Source: JANNAT01 sp031384605
GTDB lineage: Bacteria > Pseudomonadota > Alphaproteobacteria > Rhodobacterales > Rhodobacteraceae
Direction: 5' to 3'
NCBI GenBank assembly: GCA_031384605.1
Contig: JANNAT010000087.1
Coordinates: 1 to 64,000, forward strand
Length of the DNA stretch: 64,000 bases
Positions within the stretch are counted from its first letter, which is position 1, and every line of letters begins with the position of its first letter. Of this stretch, positions 7,501 to 16,998 are shown piece by piece. Both the position numbers and the translations under genes were made by a program. Under the pieces are notes generated by a model that had not been told where the DNA came from, searched no databases, and saw only the letters and a list, made by a program, of their open reading frames with translations.

Positions 7501-9804
7501 TCAGGTAAACCGATTATCTCTCGGGAAACCGCGTGGGGCCATCCGGCCTGCCGTTGCCCGCGCGGCCTGCCATTCGGTCAGATCCGTCTCACTTCGCGTC
7601 CGGCCCGCCGGGTCTTTCCAACTCAGCCCGTTTGCCAAAACAAACGTCACCGCATCCGACAACCCGCCGTCTTTATACTTCTGTAGCCGCACACCTTTGC
7701 CCTTCGACATCTCTGGCAGATCGGCCAGCGGGAACACCAACATCTTGCGATTGTCCCCCACCACCGCCACGGCATCGCCGACCACTTTGCGGCAAAGCGC
7801 GGTTTTCACCCCCGCCCCCAAGGTCAAAACCTGCTTACCCGCCCGCGTCTGCGCCAGCACCTCATCCGATGCCACCACAAACCCGTCGCCCGCCGTGGAT
7901 GTCACCAAAAGCCGCTCTCCCCCGCGGAAAATCTGCAGATCGACGATTTCGGATTCGTTCGGCAAATCAACCATCAACCGCACGGGTTCCCCCATGCCAC
8001 GCCCGCCGGGCAGGTTGACGCCAATCAGGGTATAGAACCGCCCATTGCCGCCGATCAGCAGGATTTTATCGGTGGTTTCCGCATGAAACGCAAAACGCGC
8101 GGTATCGCCGTCTTTAAATTTCTGCTCGGCTGCCAGATCAACGTGGCCCTTCATCGCCCGGATCCAGCCCATCGCCGAACAGATCACCGTGATCGGTTCG
8201 CGTTCGATCATCGCCTCAAAGCTGACCTCTTCCACATCCCCCGCCACGGCAAAGGCGGTGCGACGGCGGCCCAGAACGGTGTCTTTGCCAAACTGTTTGC
8301 GGATCGCTTCCAGTTCCGTGCCGATCTGTTTCCACTGCAACCGGTCACTTTCTAGCAAATAAGCCAGCCCGGCGCGTTCCTTAATCAGTGCGTCGCGTTC
8401 GCGCAGCAATTCCATTTCCTCCAGCCGCCGCAAGGACCGCAGGCGCATGTTCAGGATGGATTCGGCCTGTAAATCCGACAGCTCTCCATCACCCTTGGCG
8501 GGGGCCACGTAATCCTTTTCTGACATCGCGCGTTTGTGCGGCTTGCCCCAAACCTCGGCCATCAAGGCCGCTTTGGGATCATCGTCATAGCGGATGATGT
8601 CGATCACCCGGTCAAGGTTCAGAAAAGTCAGGATGAACCCTTCCAGCACCTCCAGCCGGTGATCAATCTTTTCCACCCGGTGCTGGCTGCGGCGTTTCAG
8701 AACGGCGCGGCGGTGGTCTAGGAACGCGCGCAACACTTCCTTCAGGCTGCACACCTTTGGCACCCGGCCGTCGATCAACACGTTCATATTCAACGAAAAC
8801 CGGGTTTCCAGATCGCTGGTTTTGAACAGCGCCGCCATCAGCATATCGGGGTCAACAGTGCGCGACCGGGGTTCCAGCACGATGCGGATATCATCAGCGG
8901 ATTCGTCGCGCACATCGGCCAGCAGGGGGATGCGTTTGGTCTGGATCAGTTCGGCCAATTTCTCAATCAGCTTGGATTTCGCCACCTGATACGGAATTTC
9001 GGTGACAACAATTTGCCAAACGCCGCGCCCCAAATCTTCGACCGCCCATTTCGCGCGGGTGCGAAACGATCCGCGCCCGGTGCGGTAGGCATCCTGAATC
9101 GTCGCGGGGGGTTCGATCATCACGCCGCCGGTTGGAAAATCCGGGCCGGGGATCAGGGCAAACAACGCGTCATCCGACAAATCGGGATCGCGCAGCATCG
9201 CGTGGCAGCCCATGATCAACTCATCCAGATTATGCGGTGGAATGTTGGTGGCCATGCCCACTGCAATACCGGTTGATCCATTCGCCAACAGGTTCGGAAA
9301 GGCGGCGGGCATCACCACCGGTTCTTCCAAAGTGCCGTCATAATTGGCGCGGAAATCGACGGCGTTTTCGGTCAACCCTTCCATCAAGGTTTCGGCAATC
9401 GCCGTCAGACGCGCCTCGGTATAGCGGCTGGCGGCTGGGTTATCGCCGTCGATATTGCCGAAATTGCCCTGCCCATCCACCAGAGGATAGCGCACATTGA
9501 AATCCTGGGCCAACCGCGCCATCGCGTCGTAAATCGCCACATCGCCATGCGGGTGATAGTTGCCCATCACGTCGCCGCTGATCTTGGCTGATTTGCGGAA
9601 CGCCGATGTTGCCGTCAGCCGTAACTCTCGCATGGCATACAGGATTCGCCGGTGCACCGGCTTTAATCCGTCGCGCGCATCGGGCAGCGCGCGGTGCATG
9701 ATGGTGGATAGGGCATAGGTCAGATACCGCTCGCCGATGGCGCGGGCCAAAGGCTCGGCAAGGGTGATCGGCTCTATCTTGGGGTTATCAAAGTTATCGG
9801 ACAT
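7501..9804 (-). CDS. parC: DNA topoisomerase IV subunit A (ParC)
   Basis: Type IIA topoisomerase subunit that breaks and rejoins DNA to decatenate daughter chromosomes, acting with ParE. The 767-residue product shows LSTIMHRALPDARDGLKP near the N-terminus, the active-site tyrosine in AASRYTEARLT, the TNIPPHNLDE segment, and a C-terminal beta-pinwheel from about residue 530. The start at 9804 (MSDNFDN) was chosen because the upstream in-frame extension is of unusual composition and the conserved N-terminus begins shortly after it. The nearest neighbour on its 3' side is a REP-like repeat cluster. GyrA is the alternative, but the shorter pinwheel favours ParC. Confidence 0.93.
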   Translation of the reverse strand: MSDNFDNPKIEPITLAEPLARAIGERYLTYALSTIMHRALPDARDGLKPVHRRILYAMRELRLTATSAFRKSAKISGDVMGNYHPHGDVAIYDAMARLAQDFNVRYPLVDGQGNFGNIDGDNPAASRYTEARLTAIAETLMEGLTENAVDFRANYDGTLEEPVVMPAAFPNLLANGSTGIAVGMATNIPPHNLDELIMGCHAMLRDPDLSDDALFALIPGPDFPTGGVMIEPPATIQDAYRTGRGSFRTRAKWAVEDLGRGVWQIVVTEIPYQVAKSKLIEKLAELIQTKRIPLLADVRDESADDIRIVLEPRSRTVDPDMLMAALFKTSDLETRFSLNMNVLIDGRVPKVCSLKEVLRAFLDHRRAVLKRRSQHRVEKIDHRLEVLEGFILTFLNLDRVIDIIRYDDDPKAALMAEVWGKPHKRAMSEKDYVAPAKGDGELSDLQAESILNMRLRSLRRLEEMELLRERDALIKERAGLAYLLESDRLQWKQIGTELEAIRKQFGKDTVLGRRRTAFAVAGDVEEVSFEAMIEREPITVICSAMGWIRAMKGHVDLAAEQKFKDGDTARFAFHAETTDKILLIGGNGRFYTLIGVNLPGGRGMGEPVRLMVDLPNESEIVDLQIFRGGERLLVTSTAGDGFVVASDEVLAQTRAGKQVLTLGAGVKTALCRKVVGDAVAVVGDNRKMLVFPLADLPEMSKGKGVRLQKYKDGGLSDAVTFVLANGLSWKDPAGRTRSETDLTEWQAARATAGRMAPRGFPRDNRFT

Positions 9805-9960
9805 GGATTTGGTGTAAAGCGGGGGCCGACAGGGGTCCAGAGCGAAATTTGACCCGCCTTTGTGGCAGATAAGTTCAGGGGGAATAATTTGCCTTTTTTT
9901 CCGCCACACATCCTTGGGTTTTGTGTTAATACACTTTCAAACGAGTGTGATAGGTGCGTG

Positions 9961-10461
9961 ATGATCCGATTGGTTTTGCTTCTGGGGGTCGGGCTGTTTG
10001 CAGCCATGTTGATCGGCGGGCGAGATCGGGGTCAACTGCGATTTGGGCTATTGCCGCCCAAAGATGTGCCCGTTGCTTCAGCCATTGTTGACGTGGTTGC
10101 CGCAGAACCGGCTGCGGTTGAGGCGGCCGTTGCAGAAGTGGTCAATCCACCCGCCGCACCGATCGAAACGATCAGTTTTGCGCCAGCCGAACCCGTGATG
10201 GTGCCGCAACCGGCTGCGGTCGAAACGGTTGAAAATGCGGCACAACCAACAACCGAGGCCGCCAAAATTCTGTTTGTCGCAGCCAAATCAGTGAACGTTC
10301 GTGAAGGGCCGGGAAAAGATTTCGGCGTTGTCAGCCGCCTTGCGCGCGGTGAGGCGGTGTTGGTGGTATCAGCCGGCGAAGGCCCTGATGGCTGGTCGCT
10401 TATCCGCATCGAAGGCGATGGCGTTGAAGGCTATGTCGCCTCACGGCTTTTGGCGGAATAA
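9961..10461 (+). CDS. Membrane-anchored or exported SH3-domain protein
   Basis: A 166-residue protein. A hydrophobic N-terminal segment (IRLVLLLGVGLFAAMLIGG) acts as a signal or anchor, then comes a long Ala/Pro/Val-rich linker, then a bacterial SH3 domain at about residues 103-165, seen as VNVREGPGKDFGVVSRLARG and VEGYVASRLL. Bacterial SH3 domains usually bind peptidoglycan or cell-wall peptides in the periplasm. The start at 9961 was taken because the longer in-frame version would place a non-hydrophobic stretch before the membrane segment. It is divergent from parC; no specific function can be named. Confidence 0.82.
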   Translation: MIRLVLLLGVGLFAAMLIGGRDRGQLRFGLLPPKDVPVASAIVDVVAAEPAAVEAAVAEVVNPPAAPIETISFAPAEPVMVPQPAAVETVENAAQPTTEAAKILFVAAKSVNVREGPGKDFGVVSRLARGEAVLVVSAGEGPDGWSLIRIEGDGVEGYVASRLLAE

Positions 10462-10586
10462 TACAAACATCGCTTATTGAATGAAATCCTGCCCGGTTGG
10501 AAAGGATTTGCAGTTTGTATCAGCAAGCCGTTTGCCCTTGGGCCGATCAGGCCTTAGGAAAGGCAAAACAAAAACGGCAGGCAACC

Positions 10587-11423
10587 ATGAACCAATCTTC
10601 CAAACGGTCCATTTTGATGACTGGCTGTTCATCAGGCATTGGCCTTGATGCCGCCAAAGGGCTGCACGCACGCGGTTGGCGGGTGTTTGCAACCTGCCGT
10701 CAGGAACCCGATTGCGAACGGTTGCGCGGAATGGGTCTGGAAAGTTTCGTGCTGGATTACGCGGATGAGGCCAGCATTGCCGCCGCTGTGGCCGAGGTAA
10801 AATCCCGCACGGGCGGCACGTTGGATGCACTTTACAACAACGGTGCGTTTGGATGCCCCGGGGCTGTCGAAGATTTGCCGCGCGGGGCGCTGCGCGAGAT
10901 TTTTGAAACCAATCTGTTCGGCTATCACGACCTGACCCGTCAGGTTATTCCGATGATGCGGGCCCAAGGGGCGGGGCGGATTGTGAATTGTTCCTCCGTT
11001 TTGGGGTTGGTGGCGATGCGGTGGCGCGGGGCCTATGTGGCGACAAAATTTGCCATGGAAGGGCTGACCGACGTGCTGCGCATTGAAATGGCGGATACCG
11101 GGATAAAGGTGATCCTGATCGAACCGGGGCCGATCACCAGTGAAATTCGTCAAAAATCCATTCCGCATTTTGAACGCTGGATTGACTGGGAAAATTCCGC
11201 CCGTGCCGAAGAATACCGCAGCCTGCGCGGGCGGCTTTACGAAAGCAGCGGCCCCGATTATTGGGAATTGCCCGCATCCGCCGTCACCGCGAAGTTGATC
11301 CATGCCGTTGAAAGCCGCCGTCCACGAGCGCGATATTATGTCACCAAGCCCACTTATCTGATGGGCCTTGCGCGGCGGATCCTGCCAACCTCGGCTCTTG
11401 ATTGGGTTATCGGCCGGGTTTGA
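10587..11423 (+). CDS. Short-chain dehydrogenase/reductase (SDR)
   Basis: A 278-residue NAD(P)-dependent oxidoreductase of the classical SDR type. The cofactor motif TGCSSGIG is at residues 11-18, a conserved NNG occurs in LYNNGAFG, the catalytic Ser is in IVNCSSVLG, and the catalytic YxxxK is in GAYVATKFA. The GPITSEIR segment follows. Substrate is unknown; the sequence is closest in style to SDRs acting on steroids, retinoids or long-chain alcohols (inference). The start at 10587 is in agreement with where the Rossmann fold begins; the longer upstream frame lacks conservation. Confidence 0.9.
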   Translation: MNQSSKRSILMTGCSSGIGLDAAKGLHARGWRVFATCRQEPDCERLRGMGLESFVLDYADEASIAAAVAEVKSRTGGTLDALYNNGAFGCPGAVEDLPRGALREIFETNLFGYHDLTRQVIPMMRAQGAGRIVNCSSVLGLVAMRWRGAYVATKFAMEGLTDVLRIEMADTGIKVILIEPGPITSEIRQKSIPHFERWIDWENSARAEEYRSLRGRLYESSGPDYWELPASAVTAKLIHAVESRRPRARYYVTKPTYLMGLARRILPTSALDWVIGRV

Positions 11424-11495
11424 CCCTTATTGCGTTTTTCCTCTCGCTTTTCGCGCGTAACCGCCTAAATCAGGCGTAACAACAGGAGCCTGCCG

Positions 11496-11705
11496 ATGAT
11501 CAACGATCCGCTGTTTATTCTTGCCATTCTGGCCTGCTTTGGTGTGTTGATCATCCTGATGCTGGGCATCGGTGGTTTTGCCAAGGGTGGCGAGTTCAAC
11601 CGCAAACATTCAAACCGCCTGATGCGATACCGCATTATCGCACAGGCGGGTGCGGTTATTCTGATCGTTCTTTTCGCCTTTATCCGCAGCCGTGGGGGCA
11701 ACTGA
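11496..11705 (+). CDS. Twin-transmembrane HIG1-domain small protein
   Basis: A 69-residue membrane protein with two transmembrane helices (about residues 5-28 and 46-64) joined by a basic loop containing FNRKHSNRLMRYRI. This is the layout of the HIG1 domain family, whose members in alphaproteobacteria and mitochondria associate with respiratory complexes. AGGAG lies before the ATG at 11496. The stop TGA overlaps the ATG of the cobalamin adenosyltransferase gene by one base (TGATG), so the two are translationally coupled. Confidence 0.85.
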   Translation: MINDPLFILAILACFGVLIILMLGIGGFAKGGEFNRKHSNRLMRYRIIAQAGAVILIVLFAFIRSRGGN

Positions 11706-12277
11706 TGGTCGTTCTGTCGAAGATATATACCAAGACCGGCGATGCGGGCGAAACCGGTCTGGGCAATGGCGCGCGGGTGGCGAAACATTCGGTGCGGGTT
11801 TCGGCCTATGGAACGGTCGACGAAACCAACGCCACAGTCGGCATGGCGCGCCAACATTCCACAGGCGATGTGGATGCCGCCTTGGCGCGGATTTCCAATG
11901 ATCTCTTCGATCTGGGGGCCGATCTTTGCACCCCTGATATGCATAAAGATGCCACCGCCCCCTACCCCCCCCTGCGGATGATCGAGGCGCAGGTTTTGCG
12001 GCTGGAACATGAAATTGACGCGATGAACGAACGCCTGACGCCGTTGCGTAGTTTCATTTTGCCGGGTGGTTCTGCCTTGGCCGCACATTTGCATGTTTGT
12101 CGCACCGTTTCGCGCCGCGCCGAACGGTTGGTGGTCGAATTGGCCACAATTGAAGAAGTGAACACATCCGCGGTGAAATATCTGAACCGGCTTTCGGATT
12201 GGTTCTTTGTGGCAGGTCGCATTGCCAATAATGATGGCCGCGATGATGTGCTGTGGGTGCCGGGGTTGACGCGCTAG
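11705..12277 (+). CDS. Cob(I)alamin adenosyltransferase, PduO type
   Basis: Transfers the adenosyl group of ATP to reduced cobalamin to make adenosylcobalamin, the cofactor of methylmalonyl-CoA and ethylmalonyl-CoA mutases. The 190-residue protein has the N-terminal ATP-binding motif TKTGDAGETGLGNGARVAK, the SAYGTVDETNATVG segment and the C-terminal RRAERLVVEL and YLNRLSDWFFVAGR. It starts within the stop of the HIG1 gene. The location upstream of etfB/etfA and near other acyl-CoA genes fits a role in the ethylmalonyl-CoA pathway, though the enzyme is general. Confidence 0.93.
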   Translation: MVVLSKIYTKTGDAGETGLGNGARVAKHSVRVSAYGTVDETNATVGMARQHSTGDVDAALARISNDLFDLGADLCTPDMHKDATAPYPPLRMIEAQVLRLEHEIDAMNERLTPLRSFILPGGSALAAHLHVCRTVSRRAERLVVELATIEEVNTSAVKYLNRLSDWFFVAGRIANNDGRDDVLWVPGLTR

Positions 12278-12424
12278 GCGCATGTGGCGGCATATCGCGG
12301 CAAAGACGCGACGTCTGGACGCGTTTGCGCGTCGTATTTGATCTGTCGGATTGACAGCTTAACCGCTATCACGCTGGCAATGGTTTGTCTGGCCCGTGCT
12401 GGCCTGCAGAAAAGGATTTACGCG

Positions 12425-13186
12425 ATGAAGGTCTTGGTGCCCGTCAAACGTGTGATCGACTATAACGTGAAGGTCCGCGTCAAAGCGGACGGATCGGGCG
12501 TTGATCTGGCCAATGTGAAAATGTCGATGAACCCGTTTGACGAAATTGCCGTCGAAGAGGCGATCCGTCTGCGCGAAAAAGGCATCGCCACCGAAGTGAT
12601 CGTGGTGTCGATCGGTGTCAAACAAAGCCAGGAAACCCTGCGCACGGCCCTTGCGATGGGTGCAGACCGCGCGATCTTGATTGAGGCGACCGATAGCGTC
12701 AGCACTGATATCGAACCGCTGGCCGTGGCCAAATTGCTGGCCGCCGTGGTGCGCGAAGAGGCCCCCGGTTTGGTTTTGTGCGGCAAGCAGGCCATCGATA
12801 ACGACATGAACGCCACCGGGCAGATGCTGGCCGCACTTTTGGGCTGGTCTCAGGCGACATTCGCGTCGGAACTGGCCGTGACCGCCGATACCGCGACAGT
12901 CACGCGCGAAGTCGATGGCGGGTTGCAGATCATCACCGTCAAGATGCCTGCGATTGTGACGGTTGACTTGCGCCTGAACGATCCGCGCTATGCATCGCTG
13001 CCCAATATCATGAAAGCCAAAGCCAAGCCGATGGCACTGAAAACGCCTGCTGATTATGGCGTGGACGTGGCACCACGTCTGGCAATTCTGAAAACAGTGG
13101 AACCAGCAGGCCGTAAGGCGGGTGTCAAGGTGGGCTCTGTGGCCGAGTTGATTGCAAAACTTAAAGACGAAGCGGGGGTGATCTGA
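12425..13186 (+). CDS. etfB: Electron transfer flavoprotein beta subunit
   Basis: Small ETF subunit (253 residues), which with EtfA carries electrons from acyl-CoA dehydrogenases to ETF:quinone oxidoreductase. MKVLVPVKRVIDYNVKVRV marks the N-terminus; the AMP-binding region contains LVLCGKQAIDNDMNATGQ, followed by the signature segment VKMPAIVTVDLRLNDPRYASLP, quoted here only to place it near residue 180. The start at 12425 was taken because the longer frame upstream is non-homologous. The stop overlaps the ATG of etfA by one base (TGATG). Confidence 0.95.
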   Translation: MKVLVPVKRVIDYNVKVRVKADGSGVDLANVKMSMNPFDEIAVEEAIRLREKGIATEVIVVSIGVKQSQETLRTALAMGADRAILIEATDSVSTDIEPLAVAKLLAAVVREEAPGLVLCGKQAIDNDMNATGQMLAALLGWSQATFASELAVTADTATVTREVDGGLQIITVKMPAIVTVDLRLNDPRYASLPNIMKAKAKPMALKTPADYGVDVAPRLAILKTVEPAGRKAGVKVGSVAELIAKLKDEAGVI

Positions 13187-14112
13187 TGGCTGTTCTTCTT
13201 CTTGCCGATGTGATCGAGGGCGCGCTTGCAACCGATCAAGTGGCGAAAGCCCTGACGGCCGTGCAATCATTGGGCCCCGTGACGGTGTTGGTGGCGGGCA
13301 TGGGCGGTGATGCCGCGGCGGTTGAGGCCGCAACGCTGTCTGGCGTGGTTAAGGTGCTGTTCGCCGATGACCACGCCTATTGCCATGCGATGGCCGAACC
13401 AACTGCGGCGCTGATCCAATCTTAGGCAGGTGATTTCAGCCATATAGTGGCCCCTTCGGGCGCATTTTCGAAATCCGTGCTGCCGCGCGTGGCGGCCTTA
13501 CTGGATGTGATGGTGATTTCCGAAGTCTTGGCCGTGATTGACGCCGATACATTTGAACGCCCGATTTATGCCGGCAACGCCATTCAGACGGTGAAATCAT
13601 CGGATGCCAAAAAGGTTATGACAATCCGCACAGCCACCTTCGATGCGGCAGGAAAAGGCGCAAATGCGCCCGTTGAAAAGATTGCCACCGCCGCCGATGG
13701 CAGCCTGTCGGCATGGGTGGCAGACAAAGTCGCGTCGTCGGATCGCCCCGAACTGACTTCGGCAGGCATCGTGGTGTCTGGCGGGCGCGGCGTTGGATCG
13801 CTGGCGGATTTTGCGTTGATCGAGAAGCTGGCCGATAAGTTGAACGCAGCCGTGGGTGCCAGCCGGGCCGCGGTGGATTCGGGCTATGCACCAAACGACT
13901 GGCAGGTCGGCCAGACGGGCAAAGTTGTGGCCCCCGATCTTTATGTCGCTGTTGGCATTTCGGGCGCTATCCAGCATCTTGCCGGCATGAAAGACAGCAA
14001 AGTTATCGTGGCGATCAACAAAGATGAAGAGGCCCCTATCTTTCAAGTGGCTGACTACGGGCTGGTTGCAGATCTTTTCACGGCTGTGCCAGAGCTGATT
14101 GAAAAGCTTTAA
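13186..14112 (+). pseudogene. etfA: Electron transfer flavoprotein alpha subunit, interrupted by in-frame TAG
   Basis: Full-length etfA frame (308 codons) broken by one TAG at 13423-13425. Before it the protein reads to EPTAALIQS; after it, in the same frame, AGDFSHIVAPSGAF continues with PRVAALLDVMVISEV, FERPIYAGNAIQTVKSSD and the FAD-binding end SGGRGVGS, VGASRAAVDSGY, VGQTGKVVAPDLY and GISGAIQHLAGM. Relatives usually have Leu at the TAG position, so TTG to TAG is the simplest change. No other lesion is seen. Neighbours use TAG as a normal stop (ccrM, pckA), so reassignment is unlikely. Either real loss, suppressed amber, or a sequence error. A terminator follows at 14134. Confidence 0.88.
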
Positions 14113-14133
14113 CTTTTTCCCGGATGCTTGGAT

Positions 14134-14162
14134 AAAAGGGCACCTGATCGGGTGCCCTTTTT
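14134..14162 (+). terminator. Rho-independent terminator after etfA
   Basis: Stem AAAAGGGCACC / GGTGCCCTTTT with a six-base loop (TGATCG) and a T-run on the plus strand; the A-run gives a matching T-run on the other strand, so it can serve both etfA and the convergent gene ending at 14180. Confidence 0.88.
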
Positions 14163-14179
14163 CATTTACATCAACTGAT

Positions 14180-15007
14180 TTACATCAATTGATGGATCAG
14201 GGGCATCAATGCCTCTGCCACTTCTCGGTGCGCCAGCGGCCCTGGCACCGTTGCCGCCGCTGGTGCCTCAAGCGGCCCAAAGGCCATTCCTTGAACCCCT
14301 TGCGCCCGCGCATGCGCACTGGTGATCACTTGCACATAGCCAGTGGCATGGGGGCGGATCGCGGCCACCATTTCTACATCAACCAATAAAGGATTGCGCG
14401 TCAACTCTACCCGCCGGGTCGGCGATGGCGGCATCGCATCCGCCATCCACAACAAAATCGTCGGTCCCGTAAGCCGCGCCAGTAACAGCTTCATCCGCGC
14501 CACCCAGGCCGCGCGCAGCTCTTCCGCCACCACCTCAAAGCGGTCGGCAGAGCTGTGCTGTAACGCGCGCAGCATATGGCGGGTAAAATTGAACTCGGTA
14601 AAATCCACCCGGGGGAAGATCGCCCGCAACTGTGGCGATGCCCCCAAGAACCGATCATTCCGGCGCGGATGCACGGCATAAAAGCGGTTCGACAGGTTCT
14701 GCGCACCCAGTAATTGCACGACGGTAACGCAGGCTTGTGCCGCAATTGCTGTTACCGATTCCTCATTCAGAAACACGTCCGGGCCGGCGTTCATGCAGCC
14801 AAAATTGGCCACTGGCAGGCCCAAATCCCGTTCGATCAGGTCAGGAAACGGGTCCGGCACGAATTTACCATAGGTTTCCGATCCCCCCAGAATGGCCACA
14901 TAGGCCCGTTCAACATCCCGACGCGGGCCACGAAAAAGCAGCCGCGACGCGCCATAACGGCACGGAAAATAGTCCAGCGCCCCATCGCCTGGAAAAGCAT
15001 AGGCCAT
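14180..15007 (-). CDS. DUF6473-like protein, SGNH-hydrolase-like features
   Basis: A 275-residue protein I recognise, with moderate confidence, as the DUF6473 type found in Rhodobacteraceae. It opens with GDGALDYFPCRYGASRLLFRG-like sequence and then AILGGSETYGKFV, where GGSET resembles the nucleophile block of SGNH hydrolases, followed by LGLPVANFGCMNAGPD. No enzyme activity is established. The start at 15007 (MAYAFPG) is preferred to an ATG nine bases upstream, but both are possible. It is convergent with etfA and shares the terminator at 14134-14162. Confidence 0.7.
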   Translation of the reverse strand: MAYAFPGDGALDYFPCRYGASRLLFRGPRRDVERAYVAILGGSETYGKFVPDPFPDLIERDLGLPVANFGCMNAGPDVFLNEESVTAIAAQACVTVVQLLGAQNLSNRFYAVHPRRNDRFLGASPQLRAIFPRVDFTEFNFTRHMLRALQHSSADRFEVVAEELRAAWVARMKLLLARLTGPTILLWMADAMPPSPTRRVELTRNPLLVDVEMVAAIRPHATGYVQVITSAHARAQGVQGMAFGPLEAPAAATVPGPLAHREVAEALMPLIHQLM

Positions 15008-15183
15008 CACACCCACCCATATCTAGTCACACCCAAGGATCAGACTGCCGCACGGGCCTTTCCAATTCGCTAAATTCGGGATTTTCTGAAAATCATCTGT
15101 TTTTTGTCAGCGGCCATCGGGGTTGCGCCAGCGTCGGATGCCTGCTTATGGTGCGACCTCTTGGTTCAATGGGGCGCTGCGCT

Positions 15184-16059
15184 ATGACAATCCAATCGGT
15201 CGGCATCGTCGGCGCGGGGCAAATGGGCAGCGGGATTGCCCAGATCTTTGCCATGGCGGGGTATGACGTGCTGCTGAACGACGTCAACCCAGACAGTTTG
15301 ACGGGTGCGTTGGCGGCGGTTGACCGAAATCTGGACCGCCAGATCACCAAGGGCAAGACCACCGTGACCGAAAAATCTGCGGCCCTGGCGCGCATCCGCA
15401 CGACATTGGTCTTGGCCGATTTGGGCGCAACCGATCTGGTGATCGAAGCCGCGACCGAGCGTGAAGCGGTCAAAGAGGCGATTTTTGACGCGCTAAAACC
15501 GCACTTGCAACCGCATACCATTTTGACAACCAACACATCATCAATTTCCATTACCCGGCTGGCCAGCCGCACCGACAGGCCGGAAAAGTTCATGGGCTTT
15601 CATTTTATGAACCCGGTGCCAGTGATGCAGTTGGTGGAATTGATCCGGGGGATCGCCACAGATGCGGAAACCTACCAATCCCTGCTGGCCGTTGTTGAAC
15701 GGCTGGGAAAAACCGCCGCCAGTGCCGAGGATTTTCCGGCTTTTATCGTTAATCGCATTTTGATGCCGATGATCAATGAAGCGGTTTATACGCTGTATGA
15801 AGGTGTAGGATCGGTCAAATCTATCGACGAATCGCTGAAATTGGGGGCCAATCACCCCATGGGGCCGCTGGAACTGGCGGATTTTATTGGGCTGGATACC
15901 TGTCTTGCCATCATGAACGTGCTGCATGACGGGTTGGGCGACAGCAAATATCGGCCCTGTCCTTTGTTGGCGAAATACGTCGAGGCGGGCTGGCTGGGCC
16001 GCAAAACCAAGCGCGGATTTTATGATTATCGCGGCGATGTGCCGGTGCCGACGCGGTAA
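15184..16059 (+). CDS. 3-hydroxybutyryl-CoA dehydrogenase
   Basis: NAD(P)-dependent oxidation of 3-hydroxyacyl-CoA to 3-ketoacyl-CoA. The 291-residue protein begins with the Rossmann motif VGIVGAGQMGSGIAQ, has LVIEAATEREAVK, the TNTSSISITRLA loop, the catalytic His in MGFHFMNPVPVMQLVE, and the C-terminal helical domain ending GRKTKRGFYDY. This is the normal length. The plus-strand start at 15184 was taken from the position of the Rossmann fold. It acts in butanoate/PHB metabolism and, with ETF and acyl-CoA dehydrogenases nearby, fits short-chain acyl-CoA use. Confidence 0.95.
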   Translation: MTIQSVGIVGAGQMGSGIAQIFAMAGYDVLLNDVNPDSLTGALAAVDRNLDRQITKGKTTVTEKSAALARIRTTLVLADLGATDLVIEAATEREAVKEAIFDALKPHLQPHTILTTNTSSISITRLASRTDRPEKFMGFHFMNPVPVMQLVELIRGIATDAETYQSLLAVVERLGKTAASAEDFPAFIVNRILMPMINEAVYTLYEGVGSVKSIDESLKLGANHPMGPLELADFIGLDTCLAIMNVLHDGLGDSKYRPCPLLAKYVEAGWLGRKTKRGFYDYRGDVPVPTR

Positions 16060-16083
16060 TTCTGGTGCATCTGAAGGCACACC

Positions 16084-16965
16084 CTACTTGCCCAAATCCA
16101 GCACGTGCTGGCGCAACCACGCCAGAAATCCGCGCGGGTTGCCATCCCATTTGTCCAACTCATTGGCCGCAATGGGTGTGCCAATAAAGGGGCGCTGAGG
16201 CTTAAACAACGCGCGTTTGATCTCATACAGCAGCAGCCCCTGCCGCACCGTGGCCGATACCCTGTTGGCAATCTGATAGGTGCGTGAATTGCGCCCGGTA
16301 AAGTGAATGGGAACGATCGTCGCCCCCGACTTTTGGATCATCTTATGGGTAAAAACGTTCCACTCGGCCTCTAGTGCCGGGCCAAACCATGTTTCTGAAC
16401 TGGCCACTTTGCCCGCCGGAAAGACGATAATCACGCCCCCCTGCTTCAAATGCTCCATCGTCAGCGCCCGCATCTGCAGACCCAGCTCTCGCGAATTTTC
16501 TTCGTGCGGAAACGGCACCGGAATCATGAATTCAGCCACTTCGGGAATACCCGTCAGCAGCGAGCGTGTCAGAATTTTGAAGTCAGGGCGCACCCGGTTA
16601 ACCATTTCCGCCATCACCATACCGTCAACCAGACCATGCGGATGATTGGCTACCACCACCAACGGGCCAGTGGCCGGAATGCGGGCAATCTCGTCTGGCG
16701 GGGTGTCGATGCGAATGCCCATGTGGCGGATTGCCTTGGGCCAGAAGGGTGAGCCGAAGGGCGCGCCAGAACGTTCGAAATCGCGAATAAGCTTCAGTAA
16801 CGTGATCTTGGCCGTCAGCCATTCAATCACCCGGATCGTGCCCGCCTTGAACGGATTGGTAAACGTGCCTGCATAAGAAAGTCGGCGCATATCATATTTG
16901 CGCGGCCCAGAGGCCCCACCATCCACCGGCAGAATAGAATCATTTGTTTGGGGCGTGTCGATCAC
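16084..16965 (-). CDS. Lysophospholipid acyltransferase family protein
   Basis: A 293-residue PlsC-like acyltransferase. The catalytic motif appears as NHPHGLVDG (HX4D type: His-Pro-His-Gly-Leu-Val-Asp, with the residues slightly altered from NHxxxxD), and the glycerol-phosphate binding region is seen as IVFPAGKVASS. A C-terminal segment contains VPIHFTGRNSRTYQ. It could acylate a lysolipid; in Rhodobacterales related genes act on ornithine lipid precursors or phosphatidic acid, and which applies here cannot be read. It is convergent with the dehydrogenase gene and followed upstream by a structured intergenic element at 16999-17096. Confidence 0.82.
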   Translation of the reverse strand: MIDTPQTNDSILPVDGGASGPRKYDMRRLSYAGTFTNPFKAGTIRVIEWLTAKITLLKLIRDFERSGAPFGSPFWPKAIRHMGIRIDTPPDEIARIPATGPLVVVANHPHGLVDGMVMAEMVNRVRPDFKILTRSLLTGIPEVAEFMIPVPFPHEENSRELGLQMRALTMEHLKQGGVIIVFPAGKVASSETWFGPALEAEWNVFTHKMIQKSGATIVPIHFTGRNSRTYQIANRVSATVRQGLLLYEIKRALFKPQRPFIGTPIAANELDKWDGNPRGFLAWLRQHVLDLGK

Positions 16966-16998
16966 GAAGCGTCAGCCTTCCTTATCAGTCTGGCCTTG

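Noticed and set aside
13186..13425. Separate short gene before a second ETF gene
   Set aside because: The two halves lie in the same frame with no gap and together match full-length EtfA.
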